Shown here one piece after another: positions 8,524 through 16,268 of a stretch of DNA of 64,000 nt. Location of the stretch: NCBI GenBank assembly GCA_002500665.1, contig DLRY01000023.1:1-64000 (forward strand), given 5' to 3'. Within the stretch, counting starts at the first letter, position 1. Every line of letters starts with the position of its first letter. This DNA is from Opitutia bacterium UBA7876. GTDB lineage: Bacteria; Verrucomicrobiota; Verrucomicrobiia; Opitutales; Seribacteraceae. Position numbers and translations under genes: made by a program. Below the pieces are notes generated by a model. The model was not told the origin of the DNA, did no database searches, and worked only from the letters and a program-made list of their open reading frames with translations.

Positions 8524-9597
8524 TTACCCCAAGACGGAGAGGGCGATGTTGGTGAGTTGGTTGGCTTGGGCGACCATGGCCGCGGAGGACTGGACGAGAA
8601 CGTTCTGCCTTGCCATTCGGGTCGACTCGAGCGCGATGTCGGCATCCATGATACGTCCATGGGCTGCCTCCAGGTTGGTCTGATTCTGGACCAGCAGGGC
8701 ACTCGTGGTGTTGAGTCTGTTGATCTCTGCGGCATTTTCGGCCCGGGCATCGGCAACCCTCTCGATCACGTCGATGAAGTTGCCCATGGAGACGAAAAGG
8801 ATGCTGCTCAGGTAGCCATCCGCCGTATATAGTTCGTTTCGGGTAGTCGCAGACGCGAAATCGTCCTGATTACCGTTGTCGACGTTACCCAGGTTCATGA
8901 ATACGTTTCGCCCGGTGATACTCTCGACACCGGCTCCTCCCGCAACCGATACGGCGGCGGCGGCCGAAATATAGCGGTTGTCCGCTTGGCCGATGGATAG
9001 AAGGTATTGCAGGTTGACCACATTGAGGGAAACGTGACCGTCGACAACTACGCCGTCGGCCGTGGTCAGTATCTGCCGAGAGAACTTCGCGTAGCCTCGG
9101 CCCTGGTCGTCCAGGGTCAAACCCTGCTTGTCCAACTGCGGCCGCAGCTCGGGAGCAGTGGTCGATGCGGGCGAGGAAGAGGTGGCGAAAAGGCTGATGC
9201 CGTTGAACTTCTGGTGGCGAACCTGGTTGAGCTGCCGCTGCAACTCTATGAACTCCTTCGAGTAGTTCTCCACGTCGCCCGTGTTCTTGGTAACGTCCGC
9301 GGCCATTGTGCGCAGCTCCGACATCCGGTCGGCGATCTGGGCGATCGTCGAGAGGGCTCCATCCTGCACCTGAAGGTATGATATCCCGTTTTGCACGTTG
9401 TGACGAACCGCTTCCGTACGCTTGAGCTTGGAATTCAGCTTGTACGCCACGGCCATTCCGCCCGCATCGTCCGAGGGAGACACGATCCGCTGGCCCGATG
9501 AGAGCCGGGCAAGGCTTTTGCGCAACGCATCATTGGCGTGCGAGAGGTTGAACGACGCGGTTACCGCCGTCGTGTTGGTGTTTACTACTATCGGCAT
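8524..9597 (-). CDS. Flagellin, 357 aa
   Basis: Filament subunit. It starts MPIVVNTNTTAVTASFNLSH and has LARLSSGQRIVSPSDDAGGM, YLQVQDGALSTIAQIADRM, HQKFNGISLF, a variable domain about 30 residues longer than in the 325/326-residue paralogs, and the C-terminal GRIMDADIALESTRMARQN and NVLVQSSAAMVAQANQL. The DNA is visibly more GC-rich than that of the neighbouring relics. The ATG follows AAGGAGG, with a GGA-loop hairpin 14 bases further upstream. Confidence 0.97.
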   Translation of the reverse strand: MPIVVNTNTTAVTASFNLSHANDALRKSLARLSSGQRIVSPSDDAGGMAVAYKLNSKLKRTEAVRHNVQNGISYLQVQDGALSTIAQIADRMSELRTMAADVTKNTGDVENYSKEFIELQRQLNQVRHQKFNGISLFATSSSPASTTAPELRPQLDKQGLTLDDQGRGYAKFSRQILTTADGVVVDGHVSLNVVNLQYLLSIGQADNRYISAAAAVSVAGGAGVESITGRNVFMNLGNVDNGNQDDFASATTRNELYTADGYLSSILFVSMGNFIDVIERVADARAENAAEINRLNTTSALLVQNQTNLEAAHGRIMDADIALESTRMARQNVLVQSSAAMVAQANQLTNIALSVLG

Positions 9598-9605
9598 TGT
9601 TGTTT

Positions 9606-9682
9606 CCTCCTTGAGTTATGGTTTTAAGTCGCTTCCGTGCGACTGGTTGTTCTTTTCTGATTCCTCCTGTTGGTTCCGGAGG
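9606..9682 (-). promoter_or_regulatory. Flagellin leader: SD plus GGA-loop hairpin
   Basis: In mRNA sense: a CCTCC/GGAGG hairpin (9663-9682), then AGTCGCACGGAAGCGACT (9627-9644; 6-bp perfect stem, loop ACGGAA), then SD AAGGAGG (9606-9612). The loop contains ACGGA, fitting the ANGGA core recognised by CsrA. The upstream hairpin itself contains a GGAGG arm, a possible extra GGA site. Confidence 0.65.
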
Positions 9683-9734
9683 TGATTCACACAAATTGAT
9701 TTCCTTAGGTAGGTTTCGTACATGGAAATACCTT

Positions 9735-10553
9735 CTAGTTGTTTCTATGCGGTCTGCGCAGGGGACCTAAGGCCTGGCCTTCTGGAGTTTCGGGTATCGA
9801 CCATGACTTTCCGGCAAGGACGTTTCGAAGCGAGCGCTTCGCCCCATGAAGACGATCCATCAATAGACCCCACTGCATCCGGTTGTTGATGCAAAGGTTT
9901 CTCCACTCCGCGAACGCTCGTTTCACGGAGCCTGTATCCAAGGTGTAACCAGGGCCTGGCCCATAAACCTTGCCCTGATCCACGGTTATGAGCCCTGGCT
10001 GGTCGATGTTTGCACGATCAACGGATATGCCTTCCCATTCGCCATGCGTAGGTACTGCTATGGTGATAGGCTTGGCAAAGCCCTTTGAAAAGAGGGCCGT
10101 ATTATCATAGGTGGACTGAGACAGTTCCCTTATCTGTTCCTTGGAGACTTCAAAACGAATTTGCGATTTCGACCTATCTTCGTCACTGGAATGAGGGGAT
10201 CTTACTTGATTGAGCGCTAAGGCTATTTCGGAAAGCCTTCCTCCCATTTTCGCGAGACAAAGCTCCTGATGATCCACCATGTCGATCCCAGCCTCTAGGT
10301 TTGAGGTTATGGATTCAAGTACGGCCTTGGCGTGATTCCCGGAGGTTGATTGATCATGGTGAGTTGACTTAATGCCCGTAACCATTCTTTCGAGAAAAGG
10401 CTTGTCGTTCCTGAGGCGAACGATTCTTCCTCCCGCAACGACCTTAGCGAACCCTTGAGAGAGCTTGGCTATCGGGGTTGCCTGAGCCAAAGCCGTCGAA
10501 ACTTGCATTTTGCTCGGCCTTAGAGGGTCGTCTGGGAAACTTGAGTCTTTCAT
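9735..10553 (-). CDS. Highly diverged, C-terminally truncated flagellin paralog, 272 aa
   Basis: The segment FAKVVAGGRIVRLRND (about 35-50) lines up with LARLSSGQRIVSPSDD of the 357-residue flagellin, keeping A, G, RIV and D. Later, ALFSKG corresponds to the SLFA block that ends the N-terminal D1 helix, and AEWRNLCINNRMQWGLL resembles the first C-terminal D1 helix. The terminal D0 helix is missing. No convincing ribosome binding site precedes the ATG at 10553 or the internal ATG at 10508, and no GGA hairpin is present. It is probably a decaying paralog; a silent donor of variable-domain sequence is possible. Confidence 0.5.
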   Translation of the reverse strand: MKDSSFPDDPLRPSKMQVSTALAQATPIAKLSQGFAKVVAGGRIVRLRNDKPFLERMVTGIKSTHHDQSTSGNHAKAVLESITSNLEAGIDMVDHQELCLAKMGGRLSEIALALNQVRSPHSSDEDRSKSQIRFEVSKEQIRELSQSTYDNTALFSKGFAKPITIAVPTHGEWEGISVDRANIDQPGLITVDQGKVYGPGPGYTLDTGSVKRAFAEWRNLCINNRMQWGLLMDRLHGAKRSLRNVLAGKSWSIPETPEGQALGPLRRPHRNN

Positions 10554-10565
10554 GATTCGTACTGT

Positions 10566-10886
10566 TTACTGGTTAAGCGTGAAATGAAGAATTCTCTCAG
10601 CAACTAGGCTTGAGCTTCTGACAAGGGATCCGGTAGCGTTGGATTGAGCGAAGTCCTTTCGGAAATCCAGCGCATATAGTTTCTCAAGAGCCTGGTGGAC
10701 GGATGGGATACTTTCGGGCTGATGCGATCGGCCTGAGGGATGGTTTACGTGCAGTTCTTCGGTCTCGGTAAAGAAGGGTCGTCCACCTCGATGGCGATTC
10801 CCTGTTTCCTGATCGCCTCCAGGCCGACTCTTGTGATGAGTCGCACCCCAGTTAAAAACTGCATGCGCTGGGTTAAGAAGGATCAT
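10566..10886 (-). pseudogene. Possible flagellin C-terminal fragment
   Basis: A 106-codon frame directly upstream of the diverged paralog. Only the last 40 residues resemble anything: ALDFRKDFAQSN followed by a LVRSSSLVAERILHFTL helix is reminiscent of the ALESTRFARHN and LVQASAAMTAQANQL ends of flagellins. There is no ribosome binding site. The N-terminal part is low-complexity His/Gly/Pro-rich sequence that looks non-coding. I treat it as the tail of another decayed flagellin. Confidence 0.25.
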
Positions 10887-11330
10887 GGTGAAGGCACCGA
10901 ACGGACGTATTCGGTAAAGTTAAAGAGGATGAGAAATTCGCCCTAGACGGCAATATGCGGACAAATGTAATCTGTGTATGATTGTACATGTTAAATACTG
11001 TTTACCAGTATATAGTCGGATAAAGTTAATTAAAGTTTAGTAAATATTTAACAATTGAGATAGTTTTTCTCTCACGAGTGTTCTGTTTGGCTTGATTTCC
11101 TTCACCGGACTGAGATTGCCGGATTGATCATTTCCTCATTTCGCTTACGGAGGAGCCGAACCACGGCGGTATGACTCAAGTCAAGATGCAAGATTCTGTA
11201 TATTAGTATTCGTCTGGTTCTTCAGAGTGCTTCACTGGCAGTCGGATTCGATGGGTTGAGACGAATGCCTGACTTCGATGCCTGCTTTTTTGTTTTACGA
11301 TGTTCGTTTAGCTTAAATTTATGTAAGTGT
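10887..11330. other. AT-rich intergenic region, nothing identified
   Basis: The central part (about 10970-11060) is very AT-rich. It includes TAAAGTTT on the plus strand, which matches a sigma-28 -35 element, but no matching -10 element follows at the proper spacing. I see no gene, RNA or repeat. Confidence 0.5.
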
Positions 11331-11576
11331 TTAGAATTGTCCTGAGTCAGGGGCTTCCTCTCTGGTATTCCGAGAAGAGAAAACGTCGCTTTCAGGGTGA
11401 TTTAAATTGTAAAGTGATTGAAGGTGGGATGTGCCTCCACTCTCGCGAACGGGGCAAAACCCTATAACCGAACGATCCGGTTCATCTACCGATCGAAACC
11501 TAGCGGCAATGGATGAACGCATATGGTGTTCATAGACTGCCTGGTACGGGCTTTTAGTCGTAGGTAATCGCTTCAT
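11331..11576 (-). CDS. Hypothetical ORF, 81 aa (doubtful)
   Basis: A small frame in line with two others on the same strand, nine bases downstream of the next one. The composition (Arg, Ser, His, Pro) is not typical of a folded protein, no motif is recognisable and no ribosome binding site is seen. It could be part of a frameshifted relic spanning 11331-12373, whose total length (about 1.04 kb) equals that of a flagellin gene. Confidence 0.2.
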   Translation of the reverse strand: MKRLPTTKSPYQAVYEHHMRSSIAARFRSVDEPDRSVIGFCPVRESGGTSHLQSLYNLNHPESDVFSSRNTREEAPDSGQF

Positions 11577-11585
11577 TTGTAGTAT

Positions 11586-11903
11586 TTAAAGGTGGTAGAA
11601 AAGCGGCGGTCTTGTGGTCGGTGAGATCCTTAGTCGTTGCTCGAGAGCCAGCTTTCTGCGGATCATCAAACTTAAATGGGTCAAGTTTCCCAGTAAACTA
11701 CAGCAATCGGCAGTCTCGGATGCCTCTTGGTTGATTCGAGCCATCAACTGGTCAGGCGGAGGAGCGAATGCCCCTGTGCTCTTCACGTCATCTTCACTTG
11801 TCTCAAAAGTGGATATCCGGCAAGCAGGTCTACCGCCTCGATTCCTTACTGAATCTATGGAGTAGGGCTTTCGCGTCCCGGAAACGCTATCGATGTCACT
11901 CAT
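11586..11903 (-). CDS. Hypothetical ORF, 105 aa (doubtful)
   Basis: I chose the internal ATG at 11903 (MSDIDSVSGT) because the longer frame would overlap the preceding ORF by 142 bases, while this start leaves a 17-base gap. A helical segment, LTHLSLMIRRKLALEQRLRI, faintly recalls the flagellin C-terminal D1 helix. There is no recognisable domain and no clear ribosome binding site. It is either an unknown small protein or a relic. Confidence 0.22.
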   Translation of the reverse strand: MSDIDSVSGTRKPYSIDSVRNRGGRPACRISTFETSEDDVKSTGAFAPPPDQLMARINQEASETADCCSLLGNLTHLSLMIRRKLALEQRLRISPTTRPPLFYHL

Positions 11904-11920
11904 CTTTTGTTTTTCTGCTT

Positions 11921-12373
11921 TCATGTCTGGAAGGGCAGGTAGGTTGCTTTGTATTGAACAAGAGGCCTTGGGCTTCCGATCCGCATGCCCATGTTGCCTG
12001 TGTAGGTTACCGAAGGGGTCTGGGTCATAAGGTAGCGGTTGGAATCCGGGGCGTAAGGCCAACTGAATATGAAATTGTCTGAATTTGAATTGCGTTGGGA
12101 GAAGGAATGGGTACTTCGTTCCACAGGCAACAGGTCAAAAGGTACGGGGCGAGACCGGTTGGACGGTTCCTCGACCGAGAGCTTGGAGCGGAGATCCTCC
12201 ATCCTCGTCGACAGCCTTGTCGGACCGCATCGCGCTTGCTCGGCAATCTCCGTAATGCGTGGTGAAAAGACCGGGGAGGGGAGGGGGTCGCCACCCGGTT
12301 TCCCGGGCGGCGACCTCTCCTCGATTAAGAGCATGTGAATCAAGTGGCCTAGCCGTGACTTGTCTTGCTCCAT
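11921..12373 (-). CDS. Hypothetical ORF, 150 aa
   Basis: This is the only one of the three frames here with a plausible ribosome binding site: GAGGG lies about six bases before the second of two adjacent ATG codons (12373). Residues around TRLSTRMEDLRSKL resemble the flagellin helix ILDRMAELKTF (RM-x-D/E-L). The rest, rich in Pro, Ser and Asn, matches nothing I know. It lies 104 bases downstream of the giant flagellin. It may be a real small gene or the 5' part of a decayed flagellin. Confidence 0.3.
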   Translation of the reverse strand: MEQDKSRLGHLIHMLLIEERSPPGKPGGDPLPSPVFSPRITEIAEQARCGPTRLSTRMEDLRSKLSVEEPSNRSRPVPFDLLPVERSTHSFSQRNSNSDNFIFSWPYAPDSNRYLMTQTPSVTYTGNMGMRIGSPRPLVQYKATYLPFQT

Positions 12374-12477
12374 CATATCCCTCGGTCTTTAAGTTTTGCT
12401 CTCAGGGCTTTCAGCCTAATTAATCGTAATCGTGGCGTTTATCGCGTGGAAACGAATCTTGAATCAAGGCTCCAGAT

Positions 12478-15351
12478 TTACTGAAGGAGACTTAGAACCA
12501 CGTTGTTCAAGGCATTTGCCTGCGTAACCATGGAGGCTGCGGCTTGAAGCAACACGTTCTGGCGGGCCATCTTGGTCGATTCGTAGGCCATGTCCGTATC
12601 CATGATCCTGGAAGCTGCTGCGCCCAGGTTGATTTCATTCTCTTCCAAGATGCGCTCGGCATAGGTCAGGCGGGACATGGTTCCGCCGTTTACGGCCCGA
12701 ACGTTGGCTAGGGTTTGAATGTAATCGACGAAGTCAGCCACACTGAAGTGCTGAAGGTCGTTGGCGGTATTCAGCAAGTCCTTATTATTGTCGGCATCGG
12801 AGTCGACGTGAGGGCTTTGCTGGGCGATGGCGGGGTCCGCAGTGGACGCGTAGAAGTCGTCCATGGTCCCGTATATCCCGTCGTTGCCAGGCTGGAGGCC
12901 ACCGAAGAAGGCGTCATCGGGGGAGTTGAAGATCTCGTCTCCCGGAGGGAGCGGAGCATCGGTGCGCCGAGCCATGTTGGCCGTCCTGACGCTTCCGTCG
13001 GGCAGGCGGTCCATAAACTTGAGGTCCTGGTTGGGGCGGAAGTAGATGTCCGACGGAATGTCGGGCGAGCCTCCTCCGCCAACCGTGTCGACGTACATCG
13101 GCAACTCACGAATGGCTCCAAGTCGGAGCAGGTCGGAGAATTCCGTGTACCCTTCATTTGCCGGGTCGGTGTAGAGGGCATCGTGGGAATCCAAGTGAGA
13201 AACGTAGACGTAGTTCTTTCCTTGATAGTGGATGTTGTCCCCTCGGGTGTAACTCGTGCCGATCGTCTTTCCGCCCAAGTGAGAATAATGGGTCTTGACC
13301 CACTTGGAGGAATTGCTGACGTCGGTGTAGTCGCCAGTACGGTCCACATGTGCCGTGGTGCCCTGGACGGGATCTCCGATGTTGGTGGTTCCGGCGGCGT
13401 TCCAGGACTGCCAAGGGCTGTCAACGAAGAAACCGTTGTTGGAAGCTCCGCTTGCATCGGTTGCGACGGCCGCGCTCCGGTCGGTTGCCGCTCCACCACC
13501 CGTTGCGGAAAGAAGAAGGCCCGCATCGGGATTGTTGAAGGTGCCGGTGCCGTCGACAACCTGCGTCAGGCCGGCGGTGGCGGTGACGTTTCCTCCCGTT
13601 TGGTTCTGGAAGAGAACCCCACTTACGTAAACGGTCTCATTGGCTCCAATGGTCATGCCCGACTGCCATTTTCCGTGGTGCGTGGCGCCTAACTGATAGT
13701 AGGCGGAATTCGTTCCGCGGACGACGTCGTTTGCAGAGTATGCCTTACTTGGATCATAAGACCCTCTCATGTTCGCACCTGCGATCCTAACGCGGTCGGT
13801 CGCGGTCTTCACGGGGTCGCCGGATTCGTAGGATGAAGCATTGAAGGCAACTAGGTTGGCGGGATTCCGTGGAACCGCTCCCATGCTTAGACTGCTGTCG
13901 TTAGATGCTTCCGCGGTGTGCCAGGCGCCGTCGTAGAATACATACGAGCCCTGGTCGTAGGCACCACCGTGATAGTTGCCTTTCACGAGGTAGTTGAACT
14001 CGAGCAACCTTGGTGTAGTCGTATTGGTATTGTCCAGAACGAGATCACCTTCCTTAAAGGTAGAGAGGTTACTCCAAAGTTGTACGCCCCAGTCTCCTGA
14101 CGGTGCATAGATACTCGAGTTTACCTGAACGTAAGCAGGGTTATAGCCGTTTGCCGCTCCGGCCAAGATCTTGTCCCTAAGATCTCGCGTCGCGTCGGCA
14201 GCGGAGGCACCTTGTATGCCGTTTTGAGCCAAGCTTACCGGTTGAGGCAAATTACCGTTGGTTCGAAGGAACTCCGTCAGAGGCTTGTCGTCGGCAGTAG
14301 CTCCATTGGAACGGTCGGACCCAACGTAGTCGAAGTATCCGTTCGGGCTAACGTGACCTCCTGCGAACAAAGACTCCAGGTCGATTCCGCGGGGAACGTC
14401 GTTCACCGCCTTTAGGGCGAAGTAGCTTCCAGGACTTGCCCAGTGTGCGTCCACCTTGACGACATCTCCCTTCAAGTAGGCAACGCGCTCACCCTTGGCA
14501 TTGTACTTCAGGCTAGTATGATCGTAAATTGGCGAGAGCGGATAGGCTTCCGCGAACCCATTGCCTGCTGCGTCCGCAAGACGAATCCATTGGGAGGTCG
14601 AACCTCCGGTGTCCTCGATCTTGGTGCCGGCGCCAACGTCGGACAGGGCCATGAAGTAACCCGATTCACCACTCGTGGGGCCGTTTTTATAAACAACTGC
14701 TCCTGAGGAGTAGGCACGGGTTGTCTTGCCAGGGTCGGCATCCTCAAGGCCGCCGTCGCGGGTGAAATCCCCGATAAGCTGGCGATATTGACCGTGGGAG
14801 CCCGTGTTCAGCAGGCTGTCGGCGCCATACCTGGACTTGAGGTTTTCAAAGAGTCCGGTGCGGGCAAGCTCGATCTTTTCACCCAAGCCGTCATCGGAAG
14901 TGATGATCTTGAGGGGGTTATTGTCGGGCTCGGACGTGGCGAACAGGGATACCCCATTGAACTTCTGGTTCTTGAGGGCATTGAGCTCTTTCTGTAGCTC
15001 GTTGAACTCGTGGTTGTAAGTCTCCCGGTCCGAAGCACTTTTGGATACGTCGTTAAAGAAGGTCTTGAGTTCAGCCATGCGGTCGAGGATCTCTCCCGCT
15101 ACTTTCAGCACGCCGTCTTGCATCTGCAGGAACGAAACTCCGTTCTGCGTGTTTAAGCGAGAGGCCGCTGCGCGTTTTAGGCTGCTTTGCAACTTCATGC
15201 CTACAGCCAGTCCGCCCGCGTCGTCGCTGGGCGATACTATGCGTTTACCACTTGATAAACGCTGCAAACTCTTCGTTAGAAGATTGTTTGAACGTTTCAT
15301 GCTCAGCGCCGAATAGGACGCTGCCATGTTCGAATTAATCGTTATACTCAC
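12478..15351 (-). CDS. Giant flagellin with carbohydrate-binding-like insert, 957 aa
   Basis: Flagellin ends are intact: LQRLSSGKRIVSPSDDAGGL and NQKFNGVSLF in residues 1-140, and SRIMDTDMAYESTKMARQN plus NVLLQAAASMVTQANAL in about 865-957. Between them lies an insert of about 700 residues. It contains repeated Y-x-x-G-D/S-x-V-x-x-x-G-x-x-Y patterns (about 213-258, 465-483, 537-563 and 697-720), some followed by a Trp, as in CBM5/12 chitin/cellulose-binding modules. GSPD and DSDADNN stretches suggest Ca-binding loops. The start is GTG, seven bases after AAGGAGG. In a filament the insert would form the exposed outer domain, so surface adhesion is the likely role (inference). Confidence 0.93.
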   Translation of the reverse strand: MSITINSNMAASYSALSMKRSNNLLTKSLQRLSSGKRIVSPSDDAGGLAVGMKLQSSLKRAAASRLNTQNGVSFLQMQDGVLKVAGEILDRMAELKTFFNDVSKSASDRETYNHEFNELQKELNALKNQKFNGVSLFATSEPDNNPLKIITSDDGLGEKIELARTGLFENLKSRYGADSLLNTGSHGQYRQLIGDFTRDGGLEDADPGKTTRAYSSGAVVYKNGPTSGESGYFMALSDVGAGTKIEDTGGSTSQWIRLADAAGNGFAEAYPLSPIYDHTSLKYNAKGERVAYLKGDVVKVDAHWASPGSYFALKAVNDVPRGIDLESLFAGGHVSPNGYFDYVGSDRSNGATADDKPLTEFLRTNGNLPQPVSLAQNGIQGASAADATRDLRDKILAGAANGYNPAYVQVNSSIYAPSGDWGVQLWSNLSTFKEGDLVLDNTNTTTPRLLEFNYLVKGNYHGGAYDQGSYVFYDGAWHTAEASNDSSLSMGAVPRNPANLVAFNASSYESGDPVKTATDRVRIAGANMRGSYDPSKAYSANDVVRGTNSAYYQLGATHHGKWQSGMTIGANETVYVSGVLFQNQTGGNVTATAGLTQVVDGTGTFNNPDAGLLLSATGGGAATDRSAAVATDASGASNNGFFVDSPWQSWNAAGTTNIGDPVQGTTAHVDRTGDYTDVSNSSKWVKTHYSHLGGKTIGTSYTRGDNIHYQGKNYVYVSHLDSHDALYTDPANEGYTEFSDLLRLGAIRELPMYVDTVGGGGSPDIPSDIYFRPNQDLKFMDRLPDGSVRTANMARRTDAPLPPGDEIFNSPDDAFFGGLQPGNDGIYGTMDDFYASTADPAIAQQSPHVDSDADNNKDLLNTANDLQHFSVADFVDYIQTLANVRAVNGGTMSRLTYAERILEENEINLGAAASRIMDTDMAYESTKMARQNVLLQAAASMVTQANALNNVVLSLLQ

Positions 15352-15358
15352 TATATGT

Positions 15359-15453
15359 CCTCCTTGACTTTGTGTAGGCGTCTTCCGTGACGCCCGTCTT
15401 TATCTTTTCGAAGGGTTTTGACACCCTTGTCGTCGACCTCCTTGTCTTCGACG
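15359..15453 (-). promoter_or_regulatory. Giant flagellin leader: SD plus GGA-loop hairpins
   Basis: In mRNA sense: hairpin CGTCGA/TCGACG (15431-15453) whose 11-base loop contains AAGGAGG, an AAGGGT/ACCCTT hairpin (about 15413-15428), then GGCGTCACGGAAGACGCC (15377-15394; 6-bp stem, loop ACGGAA), then SD AAGGAGG (15359-15365) before the GTG start. The loop ACGGAA is identical to that of the 357-residue flagellin while the stem is different. Confidence 0.65.
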
Positions 15454-15659
15454 CTTTGGATAATCGACTCAACGGGTTCTTACTTTAGGAAAAATTTAAG
15501 ACTGCCGGGCGATCGAGCGGCTTTATGAAATCCTATCATACTGAAATTCAGTTATTTACTATCTCATAAAAGCGGTGCTTTTTTTTAGGACCTCCATCGA
15601 ATGATATTTTGTTTTTTGCTGTTCATGGACTGCCCGAGACGTTGTAATGGAACTTTGGA

Positions 15660-16268
15660 ATGAGCCGAGTTTCAGTAGATGGAGAAGAAGTAACCTTCGA
15701 AGGGGAAGTTCCCGACGATCCTTCGAGAATCTATGAATTGCTCATGGGGGCCCTGAGCGAGCAGTCCAGGGTAGTGGTGAAGTTTTTCGTGGATGGTAAG
15801 GACACTCTTCTGGATGACGGTTTCCCCTCCCGCTACGAGAAGATTGAGGCCGAGAGCGTAACCCACGACTCACTGACCCTTCGGGTTGTCATCGACTCCA
15901 TGAACAAAGTTAGCGAAACCGAAAGCCAATTCGATGCTTACGTAGCTAATATTCTCTCGGTTTCTTGGTCTGAAGTCTTTAAGCGAATGGATGAGTTGAT
16001 CTCAAAAATCCAACCCTTCGCAGAACTTATCGATAGCCTAGCCCCCTATGTGGACGCCTACCATCCGCCTTGGGGCGAAAAACTCAAGGAAGTTTCCGAG
16101 AAGCAGAACGAATCGCTCGGTCACATTTTGAACGCTTTTGAGCAAGGAAACCCGGCCAAGCTATCGGACGAGCTCTCCGTTTGCTTCCTTCCCGTCTTCA
16201 AGAGAGCTAGAAAACTCTTCTCCGATGATATAATTCCCTATCTCAAGAAAAAGGTGGACGCAGAATGA
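15660..16268 (+). CDS. Unknown protein coupled to flagellin glycosyltransferase, 202 aa
   Basis: I do not recognise this family. The protein is soluble, acidic and mostly helical in its second half, with no signal peptide. The first 80 residues look like a small alpha/beta domain. The stop overlaps the start of the Maf-like gene (ATGA at 16265-16268), so the two are translationally coupled. It is divergently oriented from the giant flagellin. By position it is likely to serve flagellin modification or export, perhaps as a chaperone or partner of the glycosyltransferase; that is inference only. Confidence 0.85.
   Translation: MSRVSVDGEEVTFEGEVPDDPSRIYELLMGALSEQSRVVVKFFVDGKDTLLDDGFPSRYEKIEAESVTHDSLTLRVVIDSMNKVSETESQFDAYVANILSVSWSEVFKRMDELISKIQPFAELIDSLAPYVDAYHPPWGEKLKEVSEKQNESLGHILNAFEQGNPAKLSDELSVCFLPVFKRARKLFSDDIIPYLKKKVDAE

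Noticed and set aside
8136..8756. Minus-strand frame of 206 codons
   Set aside because: Its first 77 codons are the out-of-frame complement of the 357-residue flagellin C-terminus; only a faint relic-like stretch remains beyond the flagellin stop.
10970..11060. TAAAGTTT as a sigma-28 -35 element
   Set aside because: No GCCGATAA-like -10 follows at 11 bases, and it faces the plus strand where no gene follows nearby.
12715..13692. Long plus-strand open frame of 325 codons
   Set aside because: It lies wholly inside the giant flagellin on the other strand, has no ribosome binding site and shows Val/Gly-rich sequence expected from the complement of the insert repeats.
15568..15586. AAAAGC/GCTTTT hairpin with eight T residues, terminator-like on the plus strand
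   Set aside because: The stem is short and AT-rich, and no plus-strand gene lies upstream in the window to be ended; it is in the divergent region before the Maf operon.
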